Shown: positions 34,651-44,855, counted from the first letter of the stretch. The stretch is DNA of 64,000 nt from Lojkania enalia (GCA_010094045.1 ML986763.1:1-64000); one strand, 5' to 3'. Notes: generated from the sequence alone by a model not told the origin. Numbers and translations: made by a program.

Positions 34651-36618
34651 ATGGACGATTCTTTGACCTCTGTCGCGCACTATTCGATCTTGATCGGCAT
34701 CAATTTCTACCAGTCGCAACCGTTAAGCAGCTGCGTTAACGATGTTCAAGAGACGGAAAGGTATCTGAGAAACTTGCCATATTCAGTAAACATTAGCGTA
34801 TTTTCAGCAACTAGTCCAACTGATCCACACGGCTGCAGTCCCACGGAGGATTTCCAGCATTGGCCAACGCACGGAAACGTAATGGCAGGCTTCCGAAACA
34901 TCATATCGAAGGTCAAGGCTTTAGACTTCGTTCACATCCATTTCTCTGGTCATGGCACTTCGCTCCCGCCGTCATCGGTCAATCGAAATATGGGGGACGT
35001 AGCGTTAGTTTTGCTTGACGGCCAAAACGGAAACAAGATTCGCTACCTTCGGGGTATAGAGTTAGCGCGTATCATCAACGAAATAGTACAAAAGGGAGCA
35101 CGTGTAACTTTGGTCCTCGATTGTTGCTTTTCTGGAGGAGTATCCCGTAATGCAGACTTAGACAGCGTCAGGTCTATTGGCTATAGCGCCGAAATTGATG
35201 CTTCCTCTCCACCGCTTTCCGAGGAATCCATTATTGTAGCGACGAACTATACTGCGTCTCGAGACGGGTCAATGCTTTCTAATTGGCTCATTGACCCAGA
35301 CACATACATAATCTTCGCCGCATGTGGGCCACAGGAGTTTGCGGGGGGTATTGAACACCGGAACAAGAAGAAGTATGGTGCTCTGTCGTATCTTCTACTA
35401 GAATCTCTTGACGAGACCGCAAATTCCCTCAAGACATCTCAGGAGATCTACCAAAAGCTCTGCGCTACATTCAGGCAGAAAAGGCCTCAGCAAAACCCAG
35501 TCCTCTATGGAAATACAAACCTGAGCTTCTTTGGTCCCCTTGTATCAGCACCAATAGCCTCGTTTGCTGCCAGTGGCCCGAATTCTCCTGGAATCTGTTT
35601 GGAGGGCGGTCAAGCTCATGGAGTTTGCATTGGTGATGTATTCACTCTTCAACCTTTTGGTTCTAGAATCAAAGGTGTTGCCAATGCTTCCAATGATCAA
35701 ATAAAAGCCCGTGTAGTTCAAACAAACGCACTCTCGTCTGATCTAGAGTTGATAAATCGAATAGCTAGAGAGGTCAGCACGTCCTCAAGTTGGACTGCAA
35801 CAGTATTATCTCGGGCTTCTCTTCAAAAATACCCGGTTCTAATATCGGTACCGCAGTATATGGCTTCTCAATGGCAGCAAGCTGCTAGGAATTGGCCGTC
35901 ACTTCCCATTCATATTGAGGACCCAGAAGGTTATTTCGCGTTCCATATCACTCTTGATGGGGACGGTCACTACAAGATTAAAGACGAATCAAATGCGACA
36001 ATTCCCAACATACCTGATATAACTCAAAGCCATGGAAGTGCTGTGGATGAGCTACTTGGCATTGTTGAGCACCTGGCTAGGTTTAAGCACGTCAAGGCCA
36101 TCACAAACCCAAATCCAACCGCCTCCTTCCGCAACTCCTTCCAGGTTCACATAATAAAGGCTTCAGGAGAAAAACTCTCCAACGATCAAATTATTAGAGT
36201 TCATCACAAAGATAAGGTGACGGTAGAACTTCAAAACAATAGCAATCAACCTCTATATCTCCACATCTACAATCTGGCGCCTGGCTGGGAAATCGAGCAT
36301 CTTGGCAAAGGGGGAAACTTGATCGCTTTACCCACGGATCGGCACAATCAGCTGTCTGGGAAGACTTGTATGGAGATTAAGATGACTGTGCCACAGCATT
36401 TACTTGCCAAGGGACTCAAACAGTGTATGGATATCATAATGGTCTTTGTCACCGCGCGCCCGACTACTCTCAACAATCTAGAGATGCCAAGGATCGGTGT
36501 GTCCGGCAAGCAAGATGGTATGCCTCATTCATTGTCCATTGTTCCTGGAGGCACCATCAATGCAGGTCCTGATGATTGGCTCGTGTTGAATTTCCAGCTT
36601 CACACTTCACTAAGATAG
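34651..36618 (+). CDS. Caspase-domain (C14-like) protein with DUF4384-like tail, 655 aa
   Basis: Single-exon gene with a good start context. Residues 10-300 form the caspase fold: YSILIGINFY, a CVNDV motif at 28-32 (the usual C-x-N/D segment after beta-1), catalytic His101 in HFSGHGTS, catalytic Cys159 in LVLDCCFSGG, and IIFAACGPQEFAGG at 220-233. Residues 313-336 contain EGGQAHGVCIGDVFTL, the same small domain as in the minus-strand paralogue. Residues 465-486 are a helical ELLGIVEHLARFKHVKAITN segment. Residues 497-605 are beta-rich, with VTVELQNNSNQPLYLHIYNL, close in layout to DUF4384. It lies 540 bp upstream of the TPR-CHAT gene on the same strand. No signal peptide. A catalytically competent cysteine protease is expected; substrate unknown. 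Confidence 0.9.
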   Translation: MDDSLTSVAHYSILIGINFYQSQPLSSCVNDVQETERYLRNLPYSVNISVFSATSPTDPHGCSPTEDFQHWPTHGNVMAGFRNIISKVKALDFVHIHFSGHGTSLPPSSVNRNMGDVALVLLDGQNGNKIRYLRGIELARIINEIVQKGARVTLVLDCCFSGGVSRNADLDSVRSIGYSAEIDASSPPLSEESIIVATNYTASRDGSMLSNWLIDPDTYIIFAACGPQEFAGGIEHRNKKKYGALSYLLLESLDETANSLKTSQEIYQKLCATFRQKRPQQNPVLYGNTNLSFFGPLVSAPIASFAASGPNSPGICLEGGQAHGVCIGDVFTLQPFGSRIKGVANASNDQIKARVVQTNALSSDLELINRIAREVSTSSSWTATVLSRASLQKYPVLISVPQYMASQWQQAARNWPSLPIHIEDPEGYFAFHITLDGDGHYKIKDESNATIPNIPDITQSHGSAVDELLGIVEHLARFKHVKAITNPNPTASFRNSFQVHIIKASGEKLSNDQIIRVHHKDKVTVELQNNSNQPLYLHIYNLAPGWEIEHLGKGGNLIALPTDRHNQLSGKTCMEIKMTVPQHLLAKGLKQCMDIIMVFVTARPTTLNNLEMPRIGVSGKQDGMPHSLSIVPGGTINAGPDDWLVLNFQLHTSLR

Positions 36619-37158
36619 CTATAGAGAGTTAAAGTCTCACATTCGTGTATCTAGTTGCGCTCTTTTCTAAAATTCAATAACAGTTAACAAAGTACCCCGC
36701 GAATTCTCCGTGGTACGTGGGTTCGGTCTAGGTCGGCATATAATGTTGAATACATCCATATTGTGTTAGATCAAGGTCATCCAAATTGACCCACTTAGTC
36801 TTTTGAAGAGATATAGAAATATATAAGCTCTACTAGAATCACGTTTGGAGAACCACAACGATGAGATATTTTGCAGACCAAGATAATAAAATGTACAAGG
36901 CTGAATACCGCACACTGCGAGATTGTGACCTCCAATCATAAGTCAGCCGTATGTTGTAGTTAGTCATTGGCTTGGCAGCTGGGCGTACTTAAGTTGCTCT
37001 CAGCCCACTCCGCAATTATTCACATTTCGCCCTTAATTTCCCACAGAAGGCTGCCAAGATCACATACGCGCCAAGTACCTTTCGCATTCAACCATCTTGA
37101 CTCTTTCCCAGTACTTATGCCTTACACTTCCACCAATCGATAAATCAGTTACACTAAA
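36619..37158. other. Intergenic region before the TPR-CHAT gene
   Basis: 540 bp without an open frame. Contains a CCAAT at about 36,932 and, in the last 80 bases, a pyrimidine-rich leader typical of fungal 5' UTRs. Long enough for a separate promoter, so the two plus-strand genes need not be cotranscribed. Confidence 0.4.
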
Positions 37159-40100
37159 ATGGAAGATCACATAGCCCAATTCAACGAAATATCCAGCGAA
37201 ATCGACGAAGCGGAACTATACTCTATATTCTCGATGCTCGCCTTGGAGAAAGCCGAATCATCGACTGAAAACGGTAGATTCAACACCGCGATCGACTTTA
37301 TGGAAAAATCGCTGGCCAGAATGGCCTCAAATAACCCAAAGCGCCCAAAAAATAACTACAATCTCGGCATTATGAAGCTATGGCGAGATGATAATCCTCA
37401 GGACTTCCAACAGGCCATAACAGCGTTTCAGGAAGCTATAATAGCAACCCCGACGACGAATCCGAACCGCCAGCAATACCTTGACACGCTCTTCTCTGCG
37501 CTTGTCAAGAAGTTTGATCAAACTGGTGATTTTATTCACTTAGATACACTCGTGAACTCGACCCCGAAGGATGATTCAGACCGTGCCATGTGGTTGAATA
37601 ATTTGAGCATTGAACTTGGGCGACAGTACCAGCGCGGAAGCGGACAGCATTACCTAGATGCGGCAATTCGCATTGCACAATACGCTGTTGATACAGACCT
37701 ACATGAAATATCAGCCTTGAACACACTCTCAATTCATCTCAAGAGGCGCTATCAGGTGACCAGTAGCCACGGTGACCTGACCGAAGCAATTCGGCTGGTA
37801 CGAATGGCAGCTAACCTAGCTACTGAACCGGGCGAAGATCGAGCGGCTTCTTTCTCGAACTTGGCTATTTACCTCCGTCTAGAACATGATTACGGCCGGA
37901 CGGAGCAGCTTCTGCAAGATGCAATTGACGCAGCGAATGAATCGGTCAAAGCTGCAGGAAATAGCCCTTCTTCTGTTCACTGCTTGGTAGCTCTGTCGTC
38001 AGCATTAGAAAAACGGTATGAAGAAAATGGAAATATCGATGATCTAAAAGAGGCAGTGCGACTATCTAGAGAAGCTGAGGAGCGGGCTTCGAACACCCAG
38101 GACGGTTACCCATCTCTTCTCAACAACCTTGGAGGCCAGCTCGAGGTCATGTATTTGCAATCTGGAGATGTTGGCCTTCTAGATAACTCTATCGAGGTTA
38201 CCCAACGGGCATGTGATATGGCCCCAGAGGGACACATTGACCGTGCGATGATACTAGACAATCTTGCCACCAGAATCGGCCGACAGTTCCAACACACCGG
38301 AGACTCAGAATTGCTAGAAGAATCCATCAAATCCTCAAGGTTGGCAGTACAGGGTACCGAAGCCAAACATATCGACCTACCAGAGAGGCTCAACAACCTT
38401 GGAAATAAACTACTGCTAAGGCACATTCGGTTACCCAATATCAAGGACCTGGATGAAGCCATCAACGTGACCAAGAAGGCCATAGAACTCGTCATCGGCA
38501 AACGATCGAGCTATGCTACTCTCCGCAACAATCTCGCAAATCTTCTACAGTATAAATTTCGATATTCCAGAGATCTAGCTTTCTTGAATGAAGGCATTGA
38601 CATCCTCACAGACCTGGTGGAAGAAATGGAGAGGCTACCGAAGAATCATCCAGGTGTTGCATCGAAGCGCCACAATCTAGCAGTGAAGTTGAGTCAGCGC
38701 TATTATTTTAGTGGAAATTCGGATGACATCGATAAAGCTGTGGATATCTTAGAACGCACTGTCAAAAATATGACACAGGAAGATCAGCACCTTCCGGTCT
38801 GTCTCAAATCCTTGGGCCACGGATACCAAACCCAGTCCATGATACGTCAGGACCCACCCAGTAAGATTGACCAAGCGCTAGACTGTTTCGTCAGGGCTAG
38901 TGAGTTGCCACAGGCAATTCCGTGGATGCGAATAAATGCCGTGCGCCAAGCAATAGCCATTCTTCATCAGAAAAAGGACTGGGCTCGAGCTGACAAGCTG
39001 GCTGGCAAGGCAATGGCTTTGCTCCCTTTGGTGTGCAGTCGTCACTTAAGTCGTGAGGACCAGGTTTATGCAATTTCGCAAGCGTCAGGGCTGGCAGCAG
39101 ACCAAGGCTCTTTGGCTCTTCGACTCGGGGAAGTTAATCGGGCCCTCGAGCACCTCGAATTTGGCCGTGGAATCATTCTTGGATATATTCTAGACAGTAG
39201 GAGTGAGTTCAACGATCTAAAACTAGATCATCCAGACCTAGCCAATTTGTACGAGGAACTGCGCTCCAAGGCAAACAGAGAATTTGAGCCGAAAGCATCT
39301 GCGAACGAAGGGTGGCTGTTGAAGGAGAGACGCGACGCTGTCCGAGAACTGGAAGGTGTTGTCAAGAGAATACAGGAGCACACAAAGTACGGACGATTCC
39401 TGAAAGGCCCTACCATTGATGAGCTGAAGGGTTTTGCGACCGAGTCCCCAGTCGTCCTGGTAAATGTTACCGACATTAGCTCAGATGCAATAATCCTCAC
39501 CAAAAATCACACGAAAGCGATTTCTCTTCCAGAATTACAATCTCGAAATGCACCGACCTCTCTCCAACAGTGTTTTACGCAGTACTCCTTAAGTCGTGCC
39601 GGAAACGAAAGAGATATGTCAGGAGAGGATGATGATGATTTGGAGGGAAATAACTTGCCGAATACGTTGTCCTGGCTCTGGTCTAAATGTGTTAGACACA
39701 TTCTAGAGGAGATGCGTCAAATTGGCATCTCTCTCTCTTCTGCTGATCCACCTAGAGTTTGGTGGGTAGGCTCTGGCATTGCATCGTCGTTCCCATTCCA
39801 TGCTGCTCGAGACATCTCCCTTGACCCCGAAAAAGATGCTCTGAGATTAGTGGTGTCATCGTACTCGCCAACGATTAGAACGCTCCAGCATTCGCAATCT
39901 CGTGTTTCAAGCAGTGTTCTATCTAAAGGGGAGAATCCCTCAATTCTCGTTGTTACGATGCCAAAAACCCCTGGGCAGAAACCGTTGGATGGAGCCGAAG
40001 CGGAGAGGCGTGCGATCGAAAAGGTCTGCAAAGGCATCTACTCTATAGACGACAGCTTGAAATCTCCTACGGCAGACGATGTCTCAAAGGCCATTCCCAA

Positions 40101-40566
40101 GTCCGATATCCTCCATTTTGCTTGCCATGGAAAATCAGACCATGTGAACCCATTAAACAGCCATCTGCTTCTACAAAAGAGACTTGGCGATAAGACTGTC
40201 GTCGATCGGCTTAGTGCGTCAAAGCTTTCTCGCATTGCTGCTACTGGGAAGGCTCGCATGGTCTATTTATCAGCGTGCTCAACAGCACAAGTGCCAAACA
40301 GCAAACTGCGAGACGAAGGATTACACATTGCAAGTGTTTTCCAGGTCTTGGGGTTTTTACATGCTATTGGGACCTTATGGTCAGCTGGCGACGATATCTG
40401 TGTCGAAATCGCGGACGGATTCTACAGCCATATTACTCAAAATAGTAAAACCGGGTTCCCCAACGACCAAGTTGCTCGGGCCCTAAGGAGCGCCATTCTA
40501 TCGATTCAGTCTCGATATCCAAATAATCCCGAAATTTGGGCACAATTCGTGCATTTTGGAGTTTAG
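37159..40566 (+). CDS. TPR-CHAT protease, 1,135 aa
   Basis: Single-exon gene with ATGG start context. Residues 20-135 hold degenerate TPR helices (NYNLGIMKLW.., AITAFQEAI). Residues 140-600 contain about ten tandem TPR-like repeats of 45-55 residues, each with an NNLxxxLxxR helix followed by G-x-x-x-x-L-x-x-A-I (for example LNNLSIELGRQYQ and LNNLGGQLEVMY). Residues about 650-815 are helical, then an acidic linker (GEDDDDLEG). Residues about 840-1135 are the CHAT domain: WWVGSGIASSFPFHAA, catalytic His990 in ILHFACHG, catalytic Cys1040 in VYLSACSTA, and GTLWSAGDD near the end. CHAT is the caspase-related fold named from HetF-like proteins. The TPR array is the likely ligand- or partner-sensing part. 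Both catalytic residues are intact, so proteolysis is expected; target unknown, adjacent caspase proteins are candidates by position only. Confidence 0.93.
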   Translation: MEDHIAQFNEISSEIDEAELYSIFSMLALEKAESSTENGRFNTAIDFMEKSLARMASNNPKRPKNNYNLGIMKLWRDDNPQDFQQAITAFQEAIIATPTTNPNRQQYLDTLFSALVKKFDQTGDFIHLDTLVNSTPKDDSDRAMWLNNLSIELGRQYQRGSGQHYLDAAIRIAQYAVDTDLHEISALNTLSIHLKRRYQVTSSHGDLTEAIRLVRMAANLATEPGEDRAASFSNLAIYLRLEHDYGRTEQLLQDAIDAANESVKAAGNSPSSVHCLVALSSALEKRYEENGNIDDLKEAVRLSREAEERASNTQDGYPSLLNNLGGQLEVMYLQSGDVGLLDNSIEVTQRACDMAPEGHIDRAMILDNLATRIGRQFQHTGDSELLEESIKSSRLAVQGTEAKHIDLPERLNNLGNKLLLRHIRLPNIKDLDEAINVTKKAIELVIGKRSSYATLRNNLANLLQYKFRYSRDLAFLNEGIDILTDLVEEMERLPKNHPGVASKRHNLAVKLSQRYYFSGNSDDIDKAVDILERTVKNMTQEDQHLPVCLKSLGHGYQTQSMIRQDPPSKIDQALDCFVRASELPQAIPWMRINAVRQAIAILHQKKDWARADKLAGKAMALLPLVCSRHLSREDQVYAISQASGLAADQGSLALRLGEVNRALEHLEFGRGIILGYILDSRSEFNDLKLDHPDLANLYEELRSKANREFEPKASANEGWLLKERRDAVRELEGVVKRIQEHTKYGRFLKGPTIDELKGFATESPVVLVNVTDISSDAIILTKNHTKAISLPELQSRNAPTSLQQCFTQYSLSRAGNERDMSGEDDDDLEGNNLPNTLSWLWSKCVRHILEEMRQIGISLSSADPPRVWWVGSGIASSFPFHAARDISLDPEKDALRLVVSSYSPTIRTLQHSQSRVSSSVLSKGENPSILVVTMPKTPGQKPLDGAEAERRAIEKVCKGIYSIDDSLKSPTADDVSKAIPKSDILHFACHGKSDHVNPLNSHLLLQKRLGDKTVVDRLSASKLSRIAATGKARMVYLSACSTAQVPNSKLRDEGLHIASVFQVLGFLHAIGTLWSAGDDICVEIADGFYSHITQNSKTGFPNDQVARALRSAILSIQSRYPNNPEIWAQFVHFGV

Positions 40567-41465
40567 TTGCATTTTGCGTTTGTTACGGAGAATCTCTAAG
40601 TCTATGCACCATTGGTACTAGTCCACTCACTCACGGGTATATATAGGGCCATTCTGGCCACTAGATCGAGGATCAATGCAGTCCCTTCATATCTCTCTCG
40701 CTCTTCATACTCCAACAGGTTTAAATATGGACGTTTGCATTCTCTCTCGTGACTATACCCTTCTCCCCACCGTTGGCCCGCCGTGGAGTACTTGCCCAGT
40801 TCATGACCCTATCCCAAGGTTAAAAATTATGTGATTATTTGTCAAGAGTATACCAAAATATCGACTGCTGTATAGCGCAACTGTTCTCTCGCCTCACTTA
40901 TACGTGCCTATACATCTCAGCACCCGGAGTCGGCCATCTTTCTAACGTGAAGGGCAAGGATAAGGGGGTAATGGAGAAAACATTCAGATGAGGATAGATA
41001 CATTGGTATGGGCCATAGGTGTATCCGAGAATATGCACTACAGGATCCACATGCTAGGGCATACGCAGGAGCATTGTGGAATGAGAGAGGAAGGCTGGCC
41101 TCGAGTCCGTGCTAGAAAGGGAATGATAACCGAGAGGCTACAGATCATGGATAAAGATACCTTAGAGGATTAGTGTCAGTATGATTGGGACTTATTTTCA
41201 GGGTTTACACTAGTCTAGTTGCTATTGGGTTTTAATCGATAGGAAGGGTTTTCGAGTAAGGTGGATGTTAGACATTCATCTCCTTCCTCTTGTTAATGAC
41301 CTTCTGAAACTCTTCTAGGACTTCTAGCTAATCTTGCAGTTCATTCACTCTCATTTGTGTACATGCAATCTTCTGGACACATTATTTCGACCCCGTTTAA
41401 TATGACACGAGATGCGTGATTGAGAATAGTCATACCCGTTCCTCCCCCACCACACCCCACTCCAA
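40567..41465. other. Downstream region of the TPR-CHAT gene
   Basis: Holds the 3' flank and the right copy of the inverted repeat. A 61-codon frame at 40988-41173 has an ATG but no recognisable feature. No other supported gene. Confidence 0.4.
40611..40716 (+). repeat. Right copy of the ~105-bp inverted repeat with TATA-like core
   Basis: Mirror of 30310-30416. It contains gggtatatatagggcc, then tggccactagatcgaggatc and a pyrimidine-rich tail with ctcgctcttc. It lies 45 bp past the stop codon of the TPR-CHAT gene and points away from it. Confidence 0.6.
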
Positions 41466-41708
41466 ATGCGTCTCCTACCGGTCTCCAACAAATACCTAGC
41501 AACATATTTCGTCAACCTCACTCACGTCAGCGAACACGTCCCCCACCACCTTGTGACGAGATCGGGGAATCTTAGGCAAATAGGGCTTGAGAAGTTATAG
41601 AGGGCTTTGATACATTGGGCATGTCGGGTGGTCGCTCGAAAACTGGCTATGGACGCAGTCTTGGCTGAGGCTGTGATCGCAGGGGCGCTTAGTAAAGGGT
41701 TCGAGTGA
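41466..41708 (+). pseudogene. Small open frame with one internal TAG, unknown protein
   Basis: From ATG 41466 the frame runs 44 codons to TAG 41598-41600 and continues in the same frame for 35 codons to TGA 41706-41708. Both halves have protein-like composition (NLTHVSEHVPHHLVTRSGNL, then HWACRVVARKLAMDAVLAEA), and a Gln codon CAG would restore one 80-residue helical protein, so the TAG looks like a single C-to-T change. No domain recognised. It could also be the 3' part of a longer spliced gene. Confidence 0.35.
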
Positions 41709-41849
41709 GCGTTTCATCCGAGTGCTCAGGCCCATAGTAGAAGTTACTGTCGCGTATCAGGGAGCATCAATTGCTGAGGCAAATAATTATAAGCGTATAG
41801 TTCCAGCTTCTATAGGGTATAAAGGGGAAGTATAGAATTTAAGATAAGG

Positions 41850-42152
41850 TGTCACGGACGCTCACGCGCAGTTGGTTAATCGCACTTCAGGCAGTCAACT
41901 CTATTGCTACGTACTACGTGTGAATATCAAGACGTTGCGTAAAGAACAGAGGTATCTACATTATACAGGTTTTTATAGAGGCTAGGTCTGTGCTGCTGCA
42001 CGGGCTAGCCGGGTCGGCGAAACCTTCCTCTATCATAGTTATGACAAGTCGGTTATATTCTAGCTAGCAGCTGACAGCTATCGCTGGCAGCTGGTTCGGG
42101 TATTATAGTAAGAGTGGTGTAGGTGCAGAGGTGTCGCGGTGTTACCGTGACA
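41850..42152 (-). repeat. Gypsy-III 3' LTR (303 bp), lightly mutated
   Basis: TGTCACGG at the left and CCGTGACA at the right give perfect TG..CA ends with an 8-bp inverted terminus. CA and TG dinucleotides are frequent, unlike in the rest of the element and in the RIP-rich copy at 8040-8342. Confidence 0.9.
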
Positions 42153-44855
42153 GTACCCCCCTCTTAGTTACGAGCTCTTGCGAGTTAGGTCTTTATATTA
42201 TATTCGGGTTAATTATAATTAGATAATAATATTATTATAAGCGTCTAGAAATATACTTAGATTAGACTCTAGCACCTAATTAAGAATCTAGATATAATAT
42301 TATAATCAGGTTTTATTTATTTAGGTTTCTAGCGTGATAATCTTCTATAGTAGTTATCTTAGTAAAGTTGCTAGTCGGATACTATTCTAGGTCGTAATAG
42401 CTAGTCTACTTAATAAGGTATTTATACTAGCGTCTCTATTAGTTATAGTAGAGGTCTTCTATTTACTTAATAAAATATTTAGGTTTTCTATTAATTTTAA
42501 TAGATTTAGGGTTATATACTTATTAATTAGATAAGTAGTTAGATAACTTAAGTACTAGCTATAATAGTAATATATAGAATATAAGATATATCTTAGCTAA
42601 TTTAAGCAGCTTTAATCTATAAATATATAATACCTTTATAATAACTTTATAAAAGCTTATATTCTTCTAGTTAAGTTTCTTTAATAATCTTCAGTTGTAT
42701 ATATTTCTAGTATCTAGCTAAACTAGATTACTAATTTAGTAGTTAAAAGCTAGTATATACTTATAGTTAGTATACTCTTATTAGAATACTTATATTTAGA
42801 TATGTTCTTCTCTAATATACTCTATAATATCCTTTATTTTATTAACTAGTCTATTAGCTTTCTAAACTATTAGGAGCTATTTTAGTAGTTAATAGATTTT
42901 TATAGGCGGCTTAAAACTTATTTAAAAGTACTAGTTAAAGTAGACTAGAAATAGAGAGACTTTTATTAATTTAAATACTATATTATTTGCTTTAAACTAC
43001 GCTATTAGTAGCTATTTAATCTAGTTACCTTATTTATAGCTAGTATAGGCTTAGAGAACTTATTCTATTACTATATTTATAATCTCTATTAAGCTATTAG
43101 TCTTTAAATAGAAGCTAGTTAATATATATATATATTAATTTATAGCTGTTTATAGAGTTCTTAGTAGAAGATAGAGATAAACTATATCCTATAGTTAGAT
43201 ATAATATTATATAGTAGTCTATAGTAAACCTATATATAATAATAGAATAGTTAGATAATATTAGGAATTTCGATTCTTATATATAGTATTAGATATCTAT
43301 ACTTACTAAGCCTATTAACTACTACTATAATATTTATACAACCTTCTAATTTTAGTAGATTAATTATAAAGTTTATAAAAATATCTTAGAATTTCTATTT
43401 AGGAATAGATAATAGTTTTAGTAAGTTATAGTACTTCTCTCTAAAAGTTTTACTTCTTTAATATAGGTAATAATAGTCTATATATTATTTTACTAAGTTA
43501 AATATCTTTAACTAATAGTACTTATGCTAGAGTAGTTCTAAGGTCTTTTCTTAACTAGAGTATCTATTAAACGGCGAGTTATAAATAGCTTATAATAGCT
43601 TAAACTTTAGCTTATTATAGTCTAATATTATAAGTTAATTTTAATAGTATAGTTAGTTATTATACTCTTTATAGTTAGTTAGAGTTAAGAGTTTAGATTA
43701 ATAGGCTTCTTTTTTTAGTAGTTTTAAAATATTTTAGATTAGGTTATTATTTAGGTATTTATTATTAATAATTTCTATAATTAATTAACCTATTTCTATC
43801 TATTAGAATAGTTTAAAACAAAATAATATTTATTAATAACTTCTATAGGCCTTTTCTTATATAGGCTTATCTTATAACCTTTGAGTTAAGGTATTAGATT
43901 TCTCTCTAAGTTTTCCGGGTCGGTATATAATATTAAAGTTAAACCTTAATAGATATTCTAACTAATAGACCTATTAGTAGTTTAGCTACTTTATTATTAT
44001 AAAGTACTATAGGTTTTTATAATTACTTAGTACTTCTATAGGAAATGCTGTAGCTTCTAATTTAAGCCTCTATTATTTAAAATATTAGATAATTATAAGT
44101 AGCTCTTTATTATATATTTTATAGTTATCTTTAGTAGAGTTTATATACTTAGAAAAGTAGGTAATAGGTCTTAGTTTACTATTAGCGCCTCTCTAGAATA
44201 GTACGCCGACTATTATAAAGTTAGATATATTAGCTTCTACTACTATTAGCAGCTTAAGATTAAAATATTAGAAAATTAATATAGAAATAAAGGTATCTTT
44301 TAAATAGTTAAAGGAATATTAACAGCTATTATTCTAATTAAATTAAGTATTCTTCTTAGTTAGGGCTACTAAAGGGGAGACTTTCTATAAGAAGTTACTA
44401 ATAAATCGTCGGTAGAAGTTTACAAAGCTTATAAAGGCTTAAATATCTTTTATATTCTTAGAATATTTCTAGTTAATAATTATTTCTACCTTCTTTAGGT
44501 CTATATAGATCCTTTCTATAATAATTATATACTTTAGGTAGATTACTTCTAATTAGTAGAACTTATACTTATATATATTAAACTATAAACTATTTACTCT
44601 TAAGGCTATAAAAACTAGCTAGATATACTACTTATAATCCTTTAAACTCTTACTAAATATTAAGATATTATTAATATAGATAGTATAGAAAATATTAAGA
44701 TATAATCTTAGTATATTATTTATAAAGTATTAGAACGTATTTAGAATATTAACTAGGCTAAAAAGTATTATTAGGTATTTAAATAACCTACAGTATATAT
44801 AAAAGGTAGTTTTCTATTTATTTCTCTTAACAATTTTTAGCTTATTAAATATAAT

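Noticed and set aside
37532..40259. Several minus-strand open frames across the TPR-CHAT gene
   Set aside because: They are shadows of the long plus-strand gene with no domain content.
40988..41173. 61-codon plus-strand open frame
   Set aside because: ATG present but no motif, no partner exon and unremarkable composition.
27010..41849. A fungal gasdermin or HET-domain effector next to the CHAT gene
   Set aside because: I looked for one because such pairings are known in fungi; no frame in the island has a gasdermin-like N-terminus or a HET motif set. The DUF6594-type protein is the sole membrane candidate.
41850..42152. Solo LTR
   Set aside because: A polypurine-tract complement and Gypsy-III internal sequence follow directly on the right, so it is the 3' LTR of the element.
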